This document shows, one piece after another, positions 11,862-24,121 of a DNA stretch of 64,000 nucleotides; positions within the stretch are counted from its first letter, which is position 1, and each line of letters opens with the position of its first letter. The notes under the pieces were generated by a model. That model was not told where the DNA came from, made no database searches, and saw nothing but the letters and a program-made list of their open reading frames with translations. Made by a program: the position numbers and the translations under genes. The stretch spans positions 516,501-580,500 of the forward strand of contig CAJHZI010000568.1 in assembly GCA_905160935.1 (NCBI GenBank). The letters run 5' to 3'. The stretch is from Enchytraeus crypticus (lineage: Eukaryota > Annelida > Clitellata > Enchytraeida > Enchytraeidae).

Positions 11862-12587
11862 AGTAAATATGTACGTTCGGTAGGTTATCAAAAGGGAGTC
11901 ATAGAAACAAGGACGTAAGTATAGTAGCAAATAAGCCAGCAAGGCCTGAGAACTAAGCCCCGCCCTAGGTCTACCATGTTGAGTAAACAACCACTAGTGG
12001 ATGCAGATAAAGCCAGCGCCAAACAGGAACCACTCAACAAGACCAAGGCCTGTTAACCAATTAACAATCGTCTCAATTAACTTACTGTCGGCGCCTGTTG
12101 GACTCATATATATAACATGTTACAGAACAAATGAGGCAGTCAAACGCCCAGTCACTTTACATAGACCGCAACTCTCTATCAGCTACTAGGTTACCAGAAA
12201 ATGAGCTTTGAGCTCTCCCTAAAGTCCCATAAACACCTCAGTTCTCTCAACTGATACGTCGACTATCGACTTCGAAATACTGGCCGAATAAGGAACTCAA
12301 AGGCTGGAAGAAATGTCTTAAAAGCTAAAACTTAGAACTCAGTACAGGAATAGAGAAGCGGCACTGATAATAGTTATCACCAGTGTGAGCACATCCAGCT
12401 ATGTAGTACAAAATACGAATAGAGCAACAGGATGTAATGTAACGTAATTAGTCTAAGCCCGAGCAAACAATGCCTCTACCTCTCAACCCACGAGCAGCCT
12501 CGAGTCATGAGATAAAGGCAAAACCCTCTCGCCCTATCAATTTACTCGACAGATCAATTTATATAATAATAAAAATAAAAATAATGA

Positions 12588-12850
12588 TAATAATAACCTC
12601 CGACAATTTCTACAGCGGTGTCATGGTCCGGTCTTCGAGACCACTTTACAGGGTTCCTGATATGTTATTATTAATCATTTCCATGGTTAATCATATCTTT
12701 GCTATTGACATCGCCAATCAGCGGCATGCTCCGATACAAGATTAACCTTCCATAGGCCCGAGGGGATATCCATCATTAATTGACTGACCTGGGCTTTGAA
12801 CCCATAATACTTGCATCCGAGACGAACACTCTAACCGCTACTCCATATCA
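12588..12850 (+). mobile_element. SINE-like family F copy
   Basis: ACCTCCGACAATTTCTACAG, GGTGTCATGG and CCGGTCTTCGAGACC recur at 52092-52172. The right part has a tRNA-like stretch (GGGCTTTGAACCCATAATAC, CTCTAACCGCTACTCC). Confidence 0.55.
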
Positions 12851-12944
12851 TCTACCCAATTTGCTGGAGAGCTCAATGCTAAGCGAAACAGTTTTATATT
12901 GTTAGAAACAGTTTAGTGCCATGGACCTGAACACACTGAGATGA

Positions 12945-13175
12945 GTAAAGAGACTTAGTGCCATAATGAGGAAGGCAATGGGAAACCACCTAAGAAGCCA
13001 CACTTTTCCCAAGCTATAGGCTACATAAGGTATGGATAAGGCATAGACTTTGTGAAGGGATTAACTTGTTGATCTAAGAAGTGCTCTTATGGAGACAGAA
13101 AGCAGACTTTGAATATGAATATGTATCTTGAACCTGCCACTTGGCAGTGCACTGAAGAGAGAGAGAGAGTGCCAC
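12945..13175 (+). mobile_element. SINE family E with LINE-like 3' hairpin
   Basis: GGGAAACCACCTAAGAAGCC, CCCAAGCTATAGGCTACATA, GTGAAGGGATTAACTTG and GTGCTCTTATGGAG, ending CTGCCACTTGGCAG plus TGCACTGAAGAGAGAG. The final hairpin and AG run match the 3' end of the LINE remnant at 7160-7470. Confidence 0.7.
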
Positions 13176-13356
13176 AATGAAGAGAGTGAACGCCTGTGAC
13201 ACAATGTAGTAAAAGCTGAGTAAACACAGTACGACAAGGCGCACTATGCGTCACCCTGTAGACACCAGACCTGTCCTTATAAGGCACTGCATAGACACAC
13301 ATAGACACACGACCGTGGGCTAGGTCAATTATTTGTATTTCAGAATCGTAAAATGT

Positions 13357-13640
13357 TATTAACTATTGTTAGGTTACTACTATCATTTTTTCATTGTTAA
13401 CTATTGTTAGTTTCCTACTATCATTATCTCATTGTTAACTAAATAGATAACAATGAGCAAATGATAGTAATAAACTAACAATAGTGAGAAAATTATGAAA
13501 TAATGAGAAAATAGTGAGAATAATGAGGAAATTATACGAGTAAACTAGCAATATTGTTAGTTTACTCCTATCATTTTCTCATTGTTAACTATTGTTAGGT
13601 TATTACAATTAATTTCTCATTATCGAAAAATGAAAGCGTT
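13357..13640. repeat. Inverted and direct repeat cluster (TTGTTAACTATTGTTAG)
   Basis: Copies of ATTGTTAACTATTGTTAG and CTACTATCATT on one strand are followed from about 13442 by their reverse complements, and again by a direct copy at 13548-13610. Confidence 0.7.
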
Positions 13641-13684
13641 TCCATTTAATGAAACTAATTTTGACAAACTCTCCTCAAAATAGA

Positions 13685-13868
13685 AAACCTTCGATCAGCT
13701 AAACTAATCTGATTTGTCACAAACCTACGATCAGCTAAACTGATTAATAGACCACAAACCTTAGATCAGCTAAACTGACTGATTGGCCACAAAACTTCGA
13801 TCAGCTAAACTGACTGATTGGCCACAAAACTTTGATCAGCTAAACTGACTGATTGGCCACAAATAGCT
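13685..13868. repeat. 37-bp minisatellite (GATCAGCTAAACTGACTGAT)
   Basis: Five tandem copies, with TGGCCACAAAACTTC completing the unit. Confidence 0.85.
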
Positions 13869-14351
13869 TGACTCGCATCATAATTACGGTTATCCTTACA
13901 GCAAGTAAAGACCATCAGACTTGATCTAATATCCTCCTACTCAGCACTATCTGCAGCCTCGCAAGAACACTTACAGTTAACGGGAGTCTATTCCCCAGTC
14001 ACAGCATGACGTGAAAGGCTTAATGGCACACACTGACCCGAGTTAGTACACTCACACTATGACGTCCATATTTATACATTCAAGTCTATACTGAGCGTAA
14101 CAGCGAATGGACTGTGACACACCCTGGACTGAGAATAAAATGAGAGACGTAGTTTGAGTCACGATCAACATGAGAAAGTTCGAAGGGGTTGTAACGCACT
14201 TGTACAGGTAAAAAACAGATTTAAAACGTAGATACATATATAATAGATACATTCACCTAGACACGGCTAGTTTGGAAATGAGTGTACTTGATATTGTACC
14301 GTACAACAACATACAGCTCTAGTTTCTATGTCGCCTTCTACGACATACATA

Positions 14352-14406
14352 TTTACACCGTTGGTCTATTCTTCAAGCAACCCGGACACAACACGGGGAA
14401 GCAGTC
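14352..14406 (-). mobile_element. Fragment of SINE-like family D
   Basis: GTTGGTCTATTCTTCAAGC and CCCGGACACAACACGGG. Confidence 0.5.
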
Positions 14407-14863
14407 AACCTAATACCATCTATTAGTATTCACGACTGCAAATACAGCAGTCATAACTTTCTAATCAGTTTAGTATTATATGATAAAGAATTACAGCAAA
14501 GAAAAGGCTATCAGTAATGCATTATAGGCCTATACAAGGAAATAGATAAGTATCTGGGGTATAGCAAAGCATTACAGTTAGCAAAGCCATTAACATGTAC
14601 ATCTCACAGCAATGTTACTAACACGTCCATCTCGATAGTATAGCCATTAATAAGCAGATCTGGAGAGCAATATTATTAGTATTTCTATATTTTTTATATC
14701 TGTCTATACTGCGTGTTTAGTTTGCAGACTTTAGCAACCGGTATGACCAAACAAGCTCGAGTCTACACCACACAATTTAGAACAAGTGACTTTATCTCAC
14801 TTTTTTTCTCACTTTCTTTTCTCATTTTTATTAATTTCTTAATCTTATGTTAGTGCGTCTGTG

Positions 14864-15032
14864 CGTGTAAGTGTGTGTGTGTGTGAGTGAGGAAGAGCGT
14901 GTGTGCGTATGTGTGTGCGTATGTGTGCGTATGTGTGTGCGTATGTGTGTGCGTATGTGTGTGCGTATGTGTGTATGTGTGTATGTGTGTGTGTATGTGT
15001 GTGTGTATGTGTGTATGTATGTGTGTATGCAT
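14864..15032. repeat. (GT)n microsatellite with GTGCGTAT interruptions
   Basis: About 170 bp; His/Thr frames on the minus strand are shadows. Confidence 0.95.
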
Positions 15033-15689
15033 GACTCTGTGACAGTATGACACACACATACGTGTGTAGGAACATCTACACGTATAAACACAAAAAACTT
15101 ATTCACAAACAAAAGCTCACTAATAGATCGACAGCCTACTAACCAATGCTATGACTTAATGTTTCTAAACGTTCTATGTTATACAAACATAAGACACACA
15201 GTATGGTGATTTTTGCATGCAGAATCATACATGCATTTCTATAGAGCGCCAAACAACGAACACAAAAGCCCTAAGTGCACTTTCTTACGTATAACTCACC
15301 TGTTCAGCATCCGCCTGTTGTCAAATTGCCGAGAACAAGAAAATCAATAAAAAGAATAAATTAATAAACATAGCTCAGTCTCTTCTGAGTTAAGTATGAA
15401 ACTAAATAAAACACCTATTCATTTGTGCCCTCACTATTGCACCTCCTTCATTTAAGCGTCTTCAGTAAAGCATCTACTTCATTTGTGCCCTCGTTATATG
15501 TATATAAATTATATACGCTAAGCAAGAATCTCAGTAAATCATCTCCTTCATTTGTGCACTGGAGGCCTAGGGCTCTCTTAACAAAACTCTAAGTGAAATT
15601 TGTAGAAATTGATATAACAACATACAGTATATCCTAAACTTTTATATGTACTTTATTTCAATAGATATGTATATGCACAAATTATATAT

Positions 15690-15707
15690 GTATACATATA
15701 CATACAT

Positions 15708-15752
<45 letters not shown>
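15690..15752. repeat. (TA)n microsatellite
   Basis: TA run flanked by ATACATACA. Confidence 0.95.
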
Positions 15753-15753
<1 letters not shown>

Positions 15754-16264
15754 TGTATATTTTACATATTTATAAATTTGTAGCACAGATATCAAATTAA
15801 TTTCATTGGTAATTTATTACCGCTGTGGCTATATACTTAACTTGTTGTTAATTAAACCAATTTACATACAAAAAACACTACAAATTTAAATACCATAAGA
15901 GCTATATTACAGATACACAAAGTAACACACAAGGGCAAACACACATGCACTCACAGGCACCACCACTACTACACTCAAATCAACTGCTGATCTCAATCTC
16001 TACACAGGCTGCTTGAGTCCAGTCATACTTTATAACTTCCTTTACTAAGTACTAACAGAGTCATTTACATAACACATTGCTGTTCTTAAACTACTACTAC
16101 AGTTGCAATTTACTAACAATTAAGTTTACACTGACAATATAAACTCCAATTTAAGTGATTTTCATTCTGCTATATGTTGTCATAGCCTTGATTTTCATTC
16201 TGCTATATGTTGTCATAGACTGCCTGAATTGTAAGTATCTACCTCCTAAAAGAGTCTAACCAAG
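15753..16264. other. LIM-gene intron, no gene seen
   Basis: AT-rich; contains a tandem duplication of TTTTCATTCTGCTATATGTT plus GTCATAG near 16158-16220. No exon found. Confidence 0.5.
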
Positions 16265-16279
16265 TTCTAGAAATATTAC

Positions 16280-16580
16280 CCCACCCAATCTCTATCTTTC
16301 TGGCTTTCAGTATCCTATTTATTGGATGGTCCAAGGCATAGATCATCCATTGATCTCCGTCATAACCACCACATGCCCTATGCATCAAGATGCCCTAGCA
16401 ATATCTTATTGCAATTTATCAGCTGTCAATATGTATTAATCTCCTTACGAATTTTTTTAATTATAGAAAGTTTTATTCTTCTAAAATTGCAACTAATAGA
16501 GCCTAACTAATCCTCTCATGTAGCCACATTTCCTGTGCATCTAGTTTTCTGATATCCACTTGCCTTAACATATACTTAAA
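16280..16580 (-). mobile_element. Decayed LINE ORF2 end
   Basis: Follows the same order as the remnants at 7212 and 29268 (TTATCAGCTGTC, CTTCTAAAATTGCAA, CATCTAGTTTTCTGATATCC) but no open frame remains. Confidence 0.4.
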
Positions 16581-16988
16581 CAATAACCTACTAAATATCA
16601 CATAAATTTCAACATTAACAGTTAATTAACTGGTCATAGCAGACTCTTGAGTAGCATATAAGAGGTCAATAATTACGATAATGCTATGAACATTTTGTAT
16701 AGCACAGTGGCTCAAACTTATGAAGACCTAGCTTTTTGGTCTAAAATTCTTGTTGCCTTATTATGTAGAACAAAATGATAAATCTAATTTTAGTATATAT
16801 GTAATAATAATTTATAACCACATAACTTAATTTTAAACTCAGTAGTACATTGACAATTGAAAGCAGTTCTGTCCAAGGCACAACAGAAATAACTACTGTA
16901 TATACCTACATCATGCATAGCTTACAAGTAAGCTGAAAACATTAACATTGGTCTCTTAATTTCACTAGTTAATGACTGCAACACATCA

Positions 16989-17095
16989 TAGACCTTCTTT
17001 TCGCTCGCCGGCTTGATTTTGTCTCAACAATGCTCGATGTTGTCATTGCTGACTGTAACACTCTAATTGTTGTTATTATTATTATTATTAGCAAT
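16989..17095 (-). mobile_element. SINE-like family B copy
   Basis: CTCGCCGGCTTGATTTTGTC, AATGCTCGATGTTGTCATTG and CACTCTAATTGTTG with an (ATT)n end. Confidence 0.65.
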
Positions 17096-17182
17096 TTTAT
17101 TACAACTTAGCTTTTTAATAAATAAAAAGAACACAAGAACAAACAAATAGAACAGTATTAGTAGAAATCATGCAAAACTCAC

Positions 17183-17236
17183 AGCAAGAAACTTGTTACT
17201 AATTCTCACACCCTTAGGTGAAGCAGTTACCTCCAT
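17183..17236 (-). CDS. Tentative first coding exon of the LIM gene
   Basis: On the minus strand a stretch bounded by an acceptor (TTTTTCAG, exon from 17251) and a strong donor (GTGAGT after 17183) contains an ATG at 17236 opening 18 codons, MEVTASPKGVRISNKFLA. It ends in phase 0, and the LIM exon at 3337 begins in phase 0, so the two would splice in frame. No other convincing exon was found in between, which makes a 13.8 kb first coding intron. The link is inferred from phase and position only. Confidence 0.45.
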
Positions 17237-17369
17237 ATTTCCAGATGCTAGCTGAAAAATTACATAACATTATAAAATAATAACATTTTCAACTAAATCA
17301 TTTAAAACAAATACACAGGCCTAAATATTTAATTCAAAACAACAGGCACGCTTTGGCTCAAGATAAGCT

Positions 17370-17560
17370 CAATTTACGTTTTAATATTTCTTACTGGCAT
17401 TTCATTAGAATTTACTAATACAGTAGCAATTCTAATATTTCTAATTCAAAACAATAGGCATGTTTTGGCTTAAGAAAGGCTCAATTTAAGTTTTAAAATT
17501 TCTTATTGGCATTTCATTAGAATTTACCAACACTTTAGCAATTCTAAAATTTATGAGGGG
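17370..17560. repeat. Tandem duplication of ~118 bp
   Basis: Runs from CTAATTCAAAACAATAGGC to TTTCATTAGAATTTAC occur twice (from about 17328 and 17446). Confidence 0.65.
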
Positions 17561-17989
17561 AAGTGGTACATTGGCTAGATCAAAGGGTTTGGCTTAACTA
17601 GTAGAAAATCTGCAATTTAAATCCAGCTCAGCTTCTCAAAAATGCTAAAAGCATAGAGTAACTAGTCACATTACTCAAATTATTCAAATTACAATTTCAA
17701 CTGTTGGGCCAAGAATCCTTGAGCCAACTTGATGTCAATTTAAAATTGTTGGTAGGAAATAAAAAAATAGAAGATAGAGGTAGGCCAGAAGTGGAGGTTT
17801 AAATAATGAGGAAGCCTAACATTACCTTCTTAAATGGCATATCAAAACTGGCTTTATCACACTACTAAGCTTAAAGCAGAAAAGCATCCTGACGTAGAGA
17901 TGGAAACTGATTAGTGGTGTGCTCATTAAAGAGCACCACAGTACATTGTATTAGTTATGGGCTGATTTGTAAGGCTCATACCCTCATAT

Positions 17990-18312
17990 ATCTCTGGACA
18001 ATATTTGTTGTGATATATTAGGATTAGAATTCCCCATACAGTGTCAAGATTGTTTGAGGAATTGACCAACCGGTGACTGCACGTGTCGTAGAAGGCGACT
18101 AAAGCACTAAGATCCATACCAACGTCAGAAAGGGCATTCGGCTGGTAAGCGCCTAGGCTCCAGAAATTGATACACAAATTTTAATGAATGGAAAAGTCTC
18201 CCATAGGGTATTGACTGATGATATGATGTAGGACAGAAAGGATATGAGACAGTCCATTCATATCCCAACCCTAGCTAATCACGGATTCTAGGGAAGATGA
18301 TGATGATGATAT
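17990..18312 (+). mobile_element. SINE-like family D, near full length
   Basis: Carries ATTGACCAACCGGTGACTGC, GTAGAAGGCGACTAAAGCAC, ACCAACGTCAGAAAGGGCAT, GCGCCTAGGCTCCAGAAATT and GGGAAGATGATGATGATGAT. At least four long copies and several fragments occur here. Confidence 0.6.
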
Positions 18313-18649
18313 CAGAATTTGAATAAGTAGTGCTGAACTAATCAATGCTAATAGTAAGGGTCTGATCAGAGAATTTTTATGAATAAATGCATTATAATTT
18401 AAAACTAAATTATATTTTAAACTAATTTATTATAAATTTTAAAACATAAAAAATTTAAATCAAAAGAAAAATTTAACAAATTCCAAATGCATCCATGTTT
18501 TTAAAGTATAAATTCAATGCTTTACAGTAGAAATACTGAACTATGCATTAGTTATATCAACTTGTATTTTAGACGTAAAAGGGAAGTTATAGTGTAAGGT
18601 AAGATGATTCTGTTAATTTATAACCAATCCATGAATGCTAGTAAGAATT

Positions 18650-18705
18650 CATATGAAAGACAGCAATATGTACCTAGAACCTGCCACTTGGCAGAACACT
18701 AGAAA
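18650..18705 (+). mobile_element. SINE family E fragment
   Basis: ATGTACCTAGAACCTGCCAC with TTGGCAG: the terminal hairpin only. Confidence 0.5.
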
Positions 18706-18839
18706 GGTAGAGAATGCTAGTAACCGCTACCTTGCAAAAAGTTAGAAATATTAGAGATATCTAACTTCTAAAGGATCATTGTGAACATAGTGTTTTATCC
18801 TTGCATGATTATATAATTATATATATTCTTTAATTCTCT

Positions 18840-18982
18840 TTATCTTTGGACTTGTTTTCTGGATTTTTAAATTTTATAGTTTTGGACCTTCTCCTAGCTC
18901 ACCGGCTAGGATTTGTCTCAATCGTGCTCGATGCTGCCATGGCCAAAAATAGCAGTACTAATTATAGTTATGTTAGGCCTAC
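18840..18982 (-). mobile_element. SINE-like family B copy
   Basis: GGACTTGTTTTCTGGATTTT, CTCACCGGCTAGGATTTGTC, CGTGCTCGATGCTG. Confidence 0.6.
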
Positions 18983-19104
18983 GTTATGTTATCAGAGCTC
19001 GCAGTTAGGTAATCCTAAACCTAGTTCCTGTCGATTTAACAGAATAAAACTCAATATACACGACTGCACAGCAGACTTTAGAAATGCATAATAAAGAAAC
19101 TTAC

Positions 19105-19330
19105 ATCGACGCTCGACGTGACAAATAAGATGTTAGAAGAAATTTCGCGAAATTAGGCGAATGTAATTAAGCGAATATTTTAGGTAGATTTAATCCTTTA
19201 GAGTTCCACCAGCAGCAACAACAACAGCAGCTCCGCCTTCAATCTAACAATAAATCATCAAGTCTGCAAGCATTCTCGCTGCTCTATAAGCACTCGCTAA
19301 ATCTCGCACCATCACCCAAGTTGAATAACA
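19105..19330 (-). promoter_or_regulatory. Possible 5' UTR exon and start region of the LIM gene
   Basis: A consensus donor (CGAT then GTAAGTTT) faces left at 19105. The sequence to its right is free of recognisable repeats, relatively GC-rich, and has a CAG/CAA-rich patch near 19210-19235. It lies upstream of the tentative first coding exon. No TATA box or other core promoter element was recognised. Confidence 0.25.
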
Positions 19331-19332
19331 TA

Positions 19333-19503
19333 ACATTACAACAATTACAGCATGATTACAATTACAACAAGAGTGCTGCAATCATTAATGACAACATCGA
19401 GCAATATATATATAGACAAAATTAAGCCGGCGAGCAAAAGAAGATTCAATAACGGTGTAAATTCCAACATTCAGAAAATCAGTCCAAAGATTACATCAAA
19501 GAA
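19333..19503 (+). mobile_element. SINE-like family B, full length
   Basis: GAGTGCTGCAATCATTAATG, GACAACATCGAGCAATA, AATTAAGCCGGCGAGCAAAA, ACGGTGTAAATTCCAACATT, AGAAAATCAGTCCAAAG. Confidence 0.65.
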
Positions 19504-19894
19504 CATCTCTGCTTCTTATAAGGTTATTATAAATAAATTTTTTTATTAAGCTAATTTATCATATTAAATAACTTAGCTCAAAAGCTTATTTATAGTAACC
19601 TTGCTTCTTATGGCATAAATATGGATTTTACAAAATACTTTGGGATGAAATGTATTTCTAACTATTCAACATTAAATTTTAACTTCAGTGAATTCAATAA
19701 TGCAGATGTTGAAGTATAAAACCGAAACAATTGACAGGTCTTAACTTTAAATCCTTGCAATTTCAGTCTCGTATATTTTATTTCAGTTTCCATTGCAGCC
19801 TCTGCTAATATTTTTGTCTTTCTGATTTCTTTCAGTCATAATTTGTGGTTAAACTTAAACCAGGCCCGATGCTACTAATATATTTTAAAAAGTA

Positions 19895-20108
19895 ATAATC
19901 ATCATCATTATCTTCCCTTAGGCTATATCTCTGTTTAACTAGGGCCAGGATTAAAAAATTTGCAGCAATTTTTGGAGCTTAGACGCCCACCAACCGAATG
20001 CTTCTTCTGAAGTTGGTTTAGTGCCTTGTCGCCTTTTACTACAAATGCAGTTCACGGTTGGTCTATTCTTCACAAACCCGGACACAATACGGGTAACCTG
20101 GAAGCAAC
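19895..20108 (-). mobile_element. SINE-like family D, near full length
   Basis: CATCATCATTATCTTCCCTT, ACTAGGGCCAGGATT, CCACCAACCGAATGCTTC, GGTTGGTCTATTCTTCAC and CCCGGACACAATACGGG, the reverse of the copy at 17990. Confidence 0.6.
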
Positions 20109-20139
20109 ACGTACGGATAATATTCTAAAAATAATATGA

Positions 20140-20460
20140 CTCTTTTAATTGAATATAACTGAAACCCTCGTGGGTTTGAACCCCGGCCACGCTGATCTGA
20201 GAGTAAAATCTCGGGACATTCACTGGACTGGTTATAGGCTACCGAAAATGGTCGATATTGCTTCACATTTCATAGGAATCGATTTCTATATATAGCAGAG
20301 TAAAAGCTGACGTTTGAAGCTCAGACTATGGAAAGCTGACTAATGTGATCCTCTTAATCAGTGCAAATTCTACACGAGATTTCTTTAAATACGTTGAGAT
20401 CTCAATCGCTGTCACCTCAGGATCTGTCATTTAAAACTTCATGACGTTACCCCTACGGGA
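20140..20460 (-). mobile_element. SINE-like family G copy
   Basis: CTCGTGGGTTTGAACCCCGG (B-box-like), CTGATCTGAGAGTAAAATC, and after a gap ACCTCAGGATCTGTCATTTA with CATGACGTTACCCCTACG. The same two blocks recur at 30478-30605. Confidence 0.5.
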
Positions 20461-20509
20461 CTACGCTATTAAGGCATTCTAAAGTCTTCTATCTCTCTTC
20501 TCTCTTCGG

Positions 20510-20945
20510 GGCACTGCCAAGTGGCAGGTTCAAGGTACTTATTCATACTCAAAGTCTGCTTTCTCGTTCCAGAAGAGCACTCTTTAGATCAACAAGTTAA
20601 TCCCTTCACAAAGTCTATGCCTTATCCATACCTTATGTAGCCTATAGCTTGGGAAAAGTATGACTTCTGAGGTGGATTCCCGTTGCCTAACCTCTTAACC
20701 AGCGCATATTCTATACAAAACTGTTTTAAATGCGCCAAGTGGAGATCTGGGGAGCTCTGACACATGAGTAATTCAAGTGTCGGGTTCAAGGCACATATTC
20801 CTACTGCCGGCTTTGCGCTCAGAGCACCAACGTAACCACGTGATCCCGTCACAACGGCTAAGCCTTTACGAAACCTATAATAGCCTGTAGCTAGAGAAAA
20901 TTATGCTTCTTAGGTGCTTTTTCATTGTTATCCTGCGTTTAAGCT
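20510..20945 (-). mobile_element. Two adjoining SINE family E copies
   Basis: The first (20510-20712) carries GCACTGCCAAGTGGCAGGTT, CACTCTTTAGATCAACAAG and ACCTTATGTAGCCTATAGCT. The second (20762-20945) is more diverged (GTGTCGGGTTCAAGGCACAT, ACCTATAATAGCC). Confidence 0.65.
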
Positions 20946-21029
20946 TAGGGGCCACACAAGACATTTGTATTATACTGTTTATCTATTCTGCAATATGGAT
21001 TCCCGCATACAACACGGATAATCCCTTTA

Positions 21030-21168
21030 CTTTGGACTGATTTCCTGGATTTTGGAATTTGCACCGTGTATGGACCATCGTTTTGCTCGCGGGCTTGATT
21101 TTGTCTCAATAATTCTCGATGTTGTCATTCATGAATGTAGCACTCTAATTGTTGTTATTATTAATATA
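21030..21168 (-). mobile_element. SINE-like family B, full length
   Basis: TTTGGACTGATTTCCTGGAT, CGGGCTTGATTTTGTCTC, CTCGATGTTGTCATTCATGA, CACTCTAATTGTTG and (ATT)n. Confidence 0.65.
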
Positions 21169-22160
21169 TGTTAAGATAGTAAGTGTTCAAATCATAGTTA
21201 TTTAATACTGTTTATTCCCTAATGCTAACATCGAAAAATCACGCAGCAGGCAAGAACTACTTGAAGTTACAGCTATATTTCTGGTTCACAAAAGAGACCT
21301 AGAGGTCTAAACTAGACAACTAAGTCAATGAATAGTCTAATTCTACGACTTCTAATGATTAGTTATTCAACCTATAAACAAATATATTTAGATGGTTTTA
21401 ATATATTCTAATACCCTGACATAAACATTTAAAATTTTAACATATTCCAATACTCCAATATTAACATTTATAATATTAACATATGCCAATACTCCCATAT
21501 TAACATTAATAATTTTAACATATTTCAATACTCCAATATTAGCATTAATAATTTTAACATATTCCAGTACTCAACTTTTTCATCACCACAGGGCCTCCTA
21601 ACGAGAAACAATACCAAACAGTAACTATTCAATGTAACAAATAACAAAGCAGCTGATTAATGTCTCCAAACCACGAAACGAACCAGATTTAAAATTGTGT
21701 ACAACTTGAATAAAGTAAATGTGCAGACAGATACATGATATCAAAGAAGGTTATCAAGTTACAACAGGAAAATACCAAACAAGAACAGTGTGCTCGACTT
21801 TGTTAACAAGTGTTGTGGACATATTTAAAAACTGGGCCAATAATAATAGTAATAATAATATTATAATAATATAATAATAATAATAATTAAATAACTGCAT
21901 TGAATTCTACGTGTTGAACGTCAACTCGATTCGCGTATCTCAATGGTCAAGCTGTATTCCTATCAATTGCACATTAGATATTTGAACATGTCGGTCATGT
22001 ATTTCTCATTGAGAACTGGATCTTCACTCAGTCTAGTGTGACTGCTGCTTTGGTTGGTCAGTTGATCAACCACGACGATGATCGGGTTCCGATGACGCTT
22101 TGAAAAGAAGAATTTAGGGCATCTGACCTTGACGTTAGACCTACTAAATATGATTCTAGT
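21169..22160. other. Intergenic DNA, no gene seen
   Basis: AT-rich; a 50-bp unit built on TTAACATATTCCAATACTCC is repeated about four times near 21425-21570, and an (AAT)n run lies at 21838-21890. No coding signal. Confidence 0.55.
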
Positions 22161-22281
22161 CGTCTAGTAGTGAATATAGAGGATGTCAGCATCGCGCGTG
22201 GCAGTAACATCAACAACTTCCGAAGCAACATAGCAACAAAGAATTACACCAGTACAAAATCCTACATGAAAGCTATCATCA

Positions 22282-22282
<1 letters not shown>

Positions 22283-22355
<73 letters not shown>

Positions 22356-22378
22356 ATATATATGTATGTATATATATG

Positions 22379-22428
<50 letters not shown>

Positions 22429-22430
22429 CA

Positions 22431-22480
<50 letters not shown>
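22283..22480. repeat. (TA)n microsatellite with GTATAT interruptions
   Basis: About 200 bp; Tyr/Ile frames are shadows. Confidence 0.95.
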
Positions 22481-22481
<1 letters not shown>

Positions 22482-22997
22482 TAACTATAATCACAACACA
22501 CACACTAATGGGAGCTAATTGACTACATATTTACATTTATAGAATGAACATTCAACGCTACATCTAAGCAGGAATACTGAATATTTACTATCGTATCTAC
22601 TGATCTCACCTCGATCTACAAAACGAAAGACTACAGACCCAGGCGTAGCATTTAGCTAATAAATAAATATAGGCGTGTATATCAGTAACAGTATCACTAT
22701 CCCGTGTTAAAATGTCTTACTTGTATTGACAATTACTACAATAATATAGTTTTAATACGCTCGAGCCTGAATTAGATACAGCGACCTCGGGGTCTAAGAA
22801 AGACTACGTTACAGCACTGACTAAGTGATCCGATAAATAGCAACGAGAACAAATAACAAAGTCAAGAACATGGCAAGCTGTATGGGAACGAGTGAGTCGA
22901 GAAACAATATAATTGTATTTATCAGGAGGTAAATCACACGAGTGACTCTGACAGTCTCCATGTGGGGCTGAGACAAACGTTAAACAATCTTCTTCTA

Positions 22998-23178
22998 CTT
23001 CAGTGCACTGCCAAGTGGCAGGTTCAAGGCACATATTCATACTCAAAGTCTGTTTTCTCGCTCCATAAGAGCACTCCTTAGATCAACAAGTTAATCTCTT
23101 CACAAGATCTATGCCTTATCCATACCTTATGTAGCCTATGCGCTTGGGAAAATTATGGCTGTCGTTGCCTTCTTAAGT
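22998..23178 (-). mobile_element. SINE family E copy
   Basis: GTGCACTGCCAAGTGGCAGG, CTTAGATCAACAAGTTAATC, TATGCCTTATCCATACC. Confidence 0.7.
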
Positions 23179-23290
23179 TAGATGGATTAATTACCATTTA
23201 ATCCTGGGGGAAATTATTTCATGGTGAGGTAGGTCCCCTCTAGCCATCCTCAGCTCCTGCCTTTACCCGCCTCTTACGTACACGCAGCAG

Positions 23291-23351
23291 ATTGCTTGCG
23301 GTTGCCCTATTATGCAGTGGTCCAACCACACCCGAGCACAACACGGGGACA
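23291..23351 (-). mobile_element. Fragment of SINE-like family D
   Basis: GGTTGCCCTATTATGCAGTG and GAGCACAACACGGGG. Confidence 0.4.
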
Positions 23352-23466
23352 ATATGTTAAACGTTAAACAATATGTTAAACTAACTAATCAAATAATTGC
23401 AGCTCCATGACTTGCGGACCAATCAAGAGTACAGAGCCAAAGTGTTACTATAAAGCTCTACAGCAT

Positions 23467-23549
23467 ATGTCAGTGACGGGGACAGCTGGATTTGAATCCT
23501 GCACCTATTGATCCGCAGTCGAATATATTACCAACAAACCACCGGCTCA
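23467..23549 (-). mobile_element. tRNA-derived SINE, family A, fragment
   Basis: GGATTTGAATCCTGCACC (B box), TGATCCGCAGTCGAATAT and CCACCGGCTC. Confidence 0.6.
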
Positions 23550-23619
23550 GCTCAACAAGTTGTAACAACCGAGACCGTTAGAAGTTAAATTTAGCTGATC
23601 AAAAACTGTATGAGAACTA

Positions 23620-23862
23620 TAGGAGTTAAGATTAGAGAATGGAGTAAAGATTAGAGAATGGAGTCAAGATTAGAGAATTGAGCTAAGATTAGAGAATTGA
23701 GCTAAGATTAGAGAATTGAGTTAAGATTAGAGAATTGAGCTAAGATTAGAGGATGGAGTAAATATTAGAGAATGGAGTTAAGATTAGAGAATTGAGCTAA
23801 GATTAGAGAATTGAGCTAAGATTAGAGGATGGAGTAAATATTAGAGGATGGAGAGAGACATC
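23620..23862. repeat. 18-19-bp minisatellite (AGATTAGAGAATTGAGCTA)
   Basis: About twelve copies alternating AATTGAGCTA and AATGGAGTAA variants. Confidence 0.9.
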
Positions 23863-24121
23863 AATGTCGTATGCTTCAACTGTTTTAACTTACTATTGTA
23901 TGTTACAAAAAAACAGTTTTCCAATAATAAACATGATTATCAAATACAGTGAAATAATATTACACTATATACGTAGACATGATCAAATTTTATACTTAAA
24001 ACAAATGGCATGATTAGCAACAATTAAATGTTCTGATGCAACAATTACGTTATGAATTTAAAATGCAGAGGACTAACCAGTAAAATATATCAGTCAGGTA
24101 CATAACCTTTCAATTTACATT

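Noticed and set aside
14831..15112. His/Thr-rich frames in GT microsatellites (also 26.7-27.3, 28.9-29.3 and 42.6-43.4 kb)
   Set aside because: Direct translation of (CA)n/(GT)n; no other coding signal.
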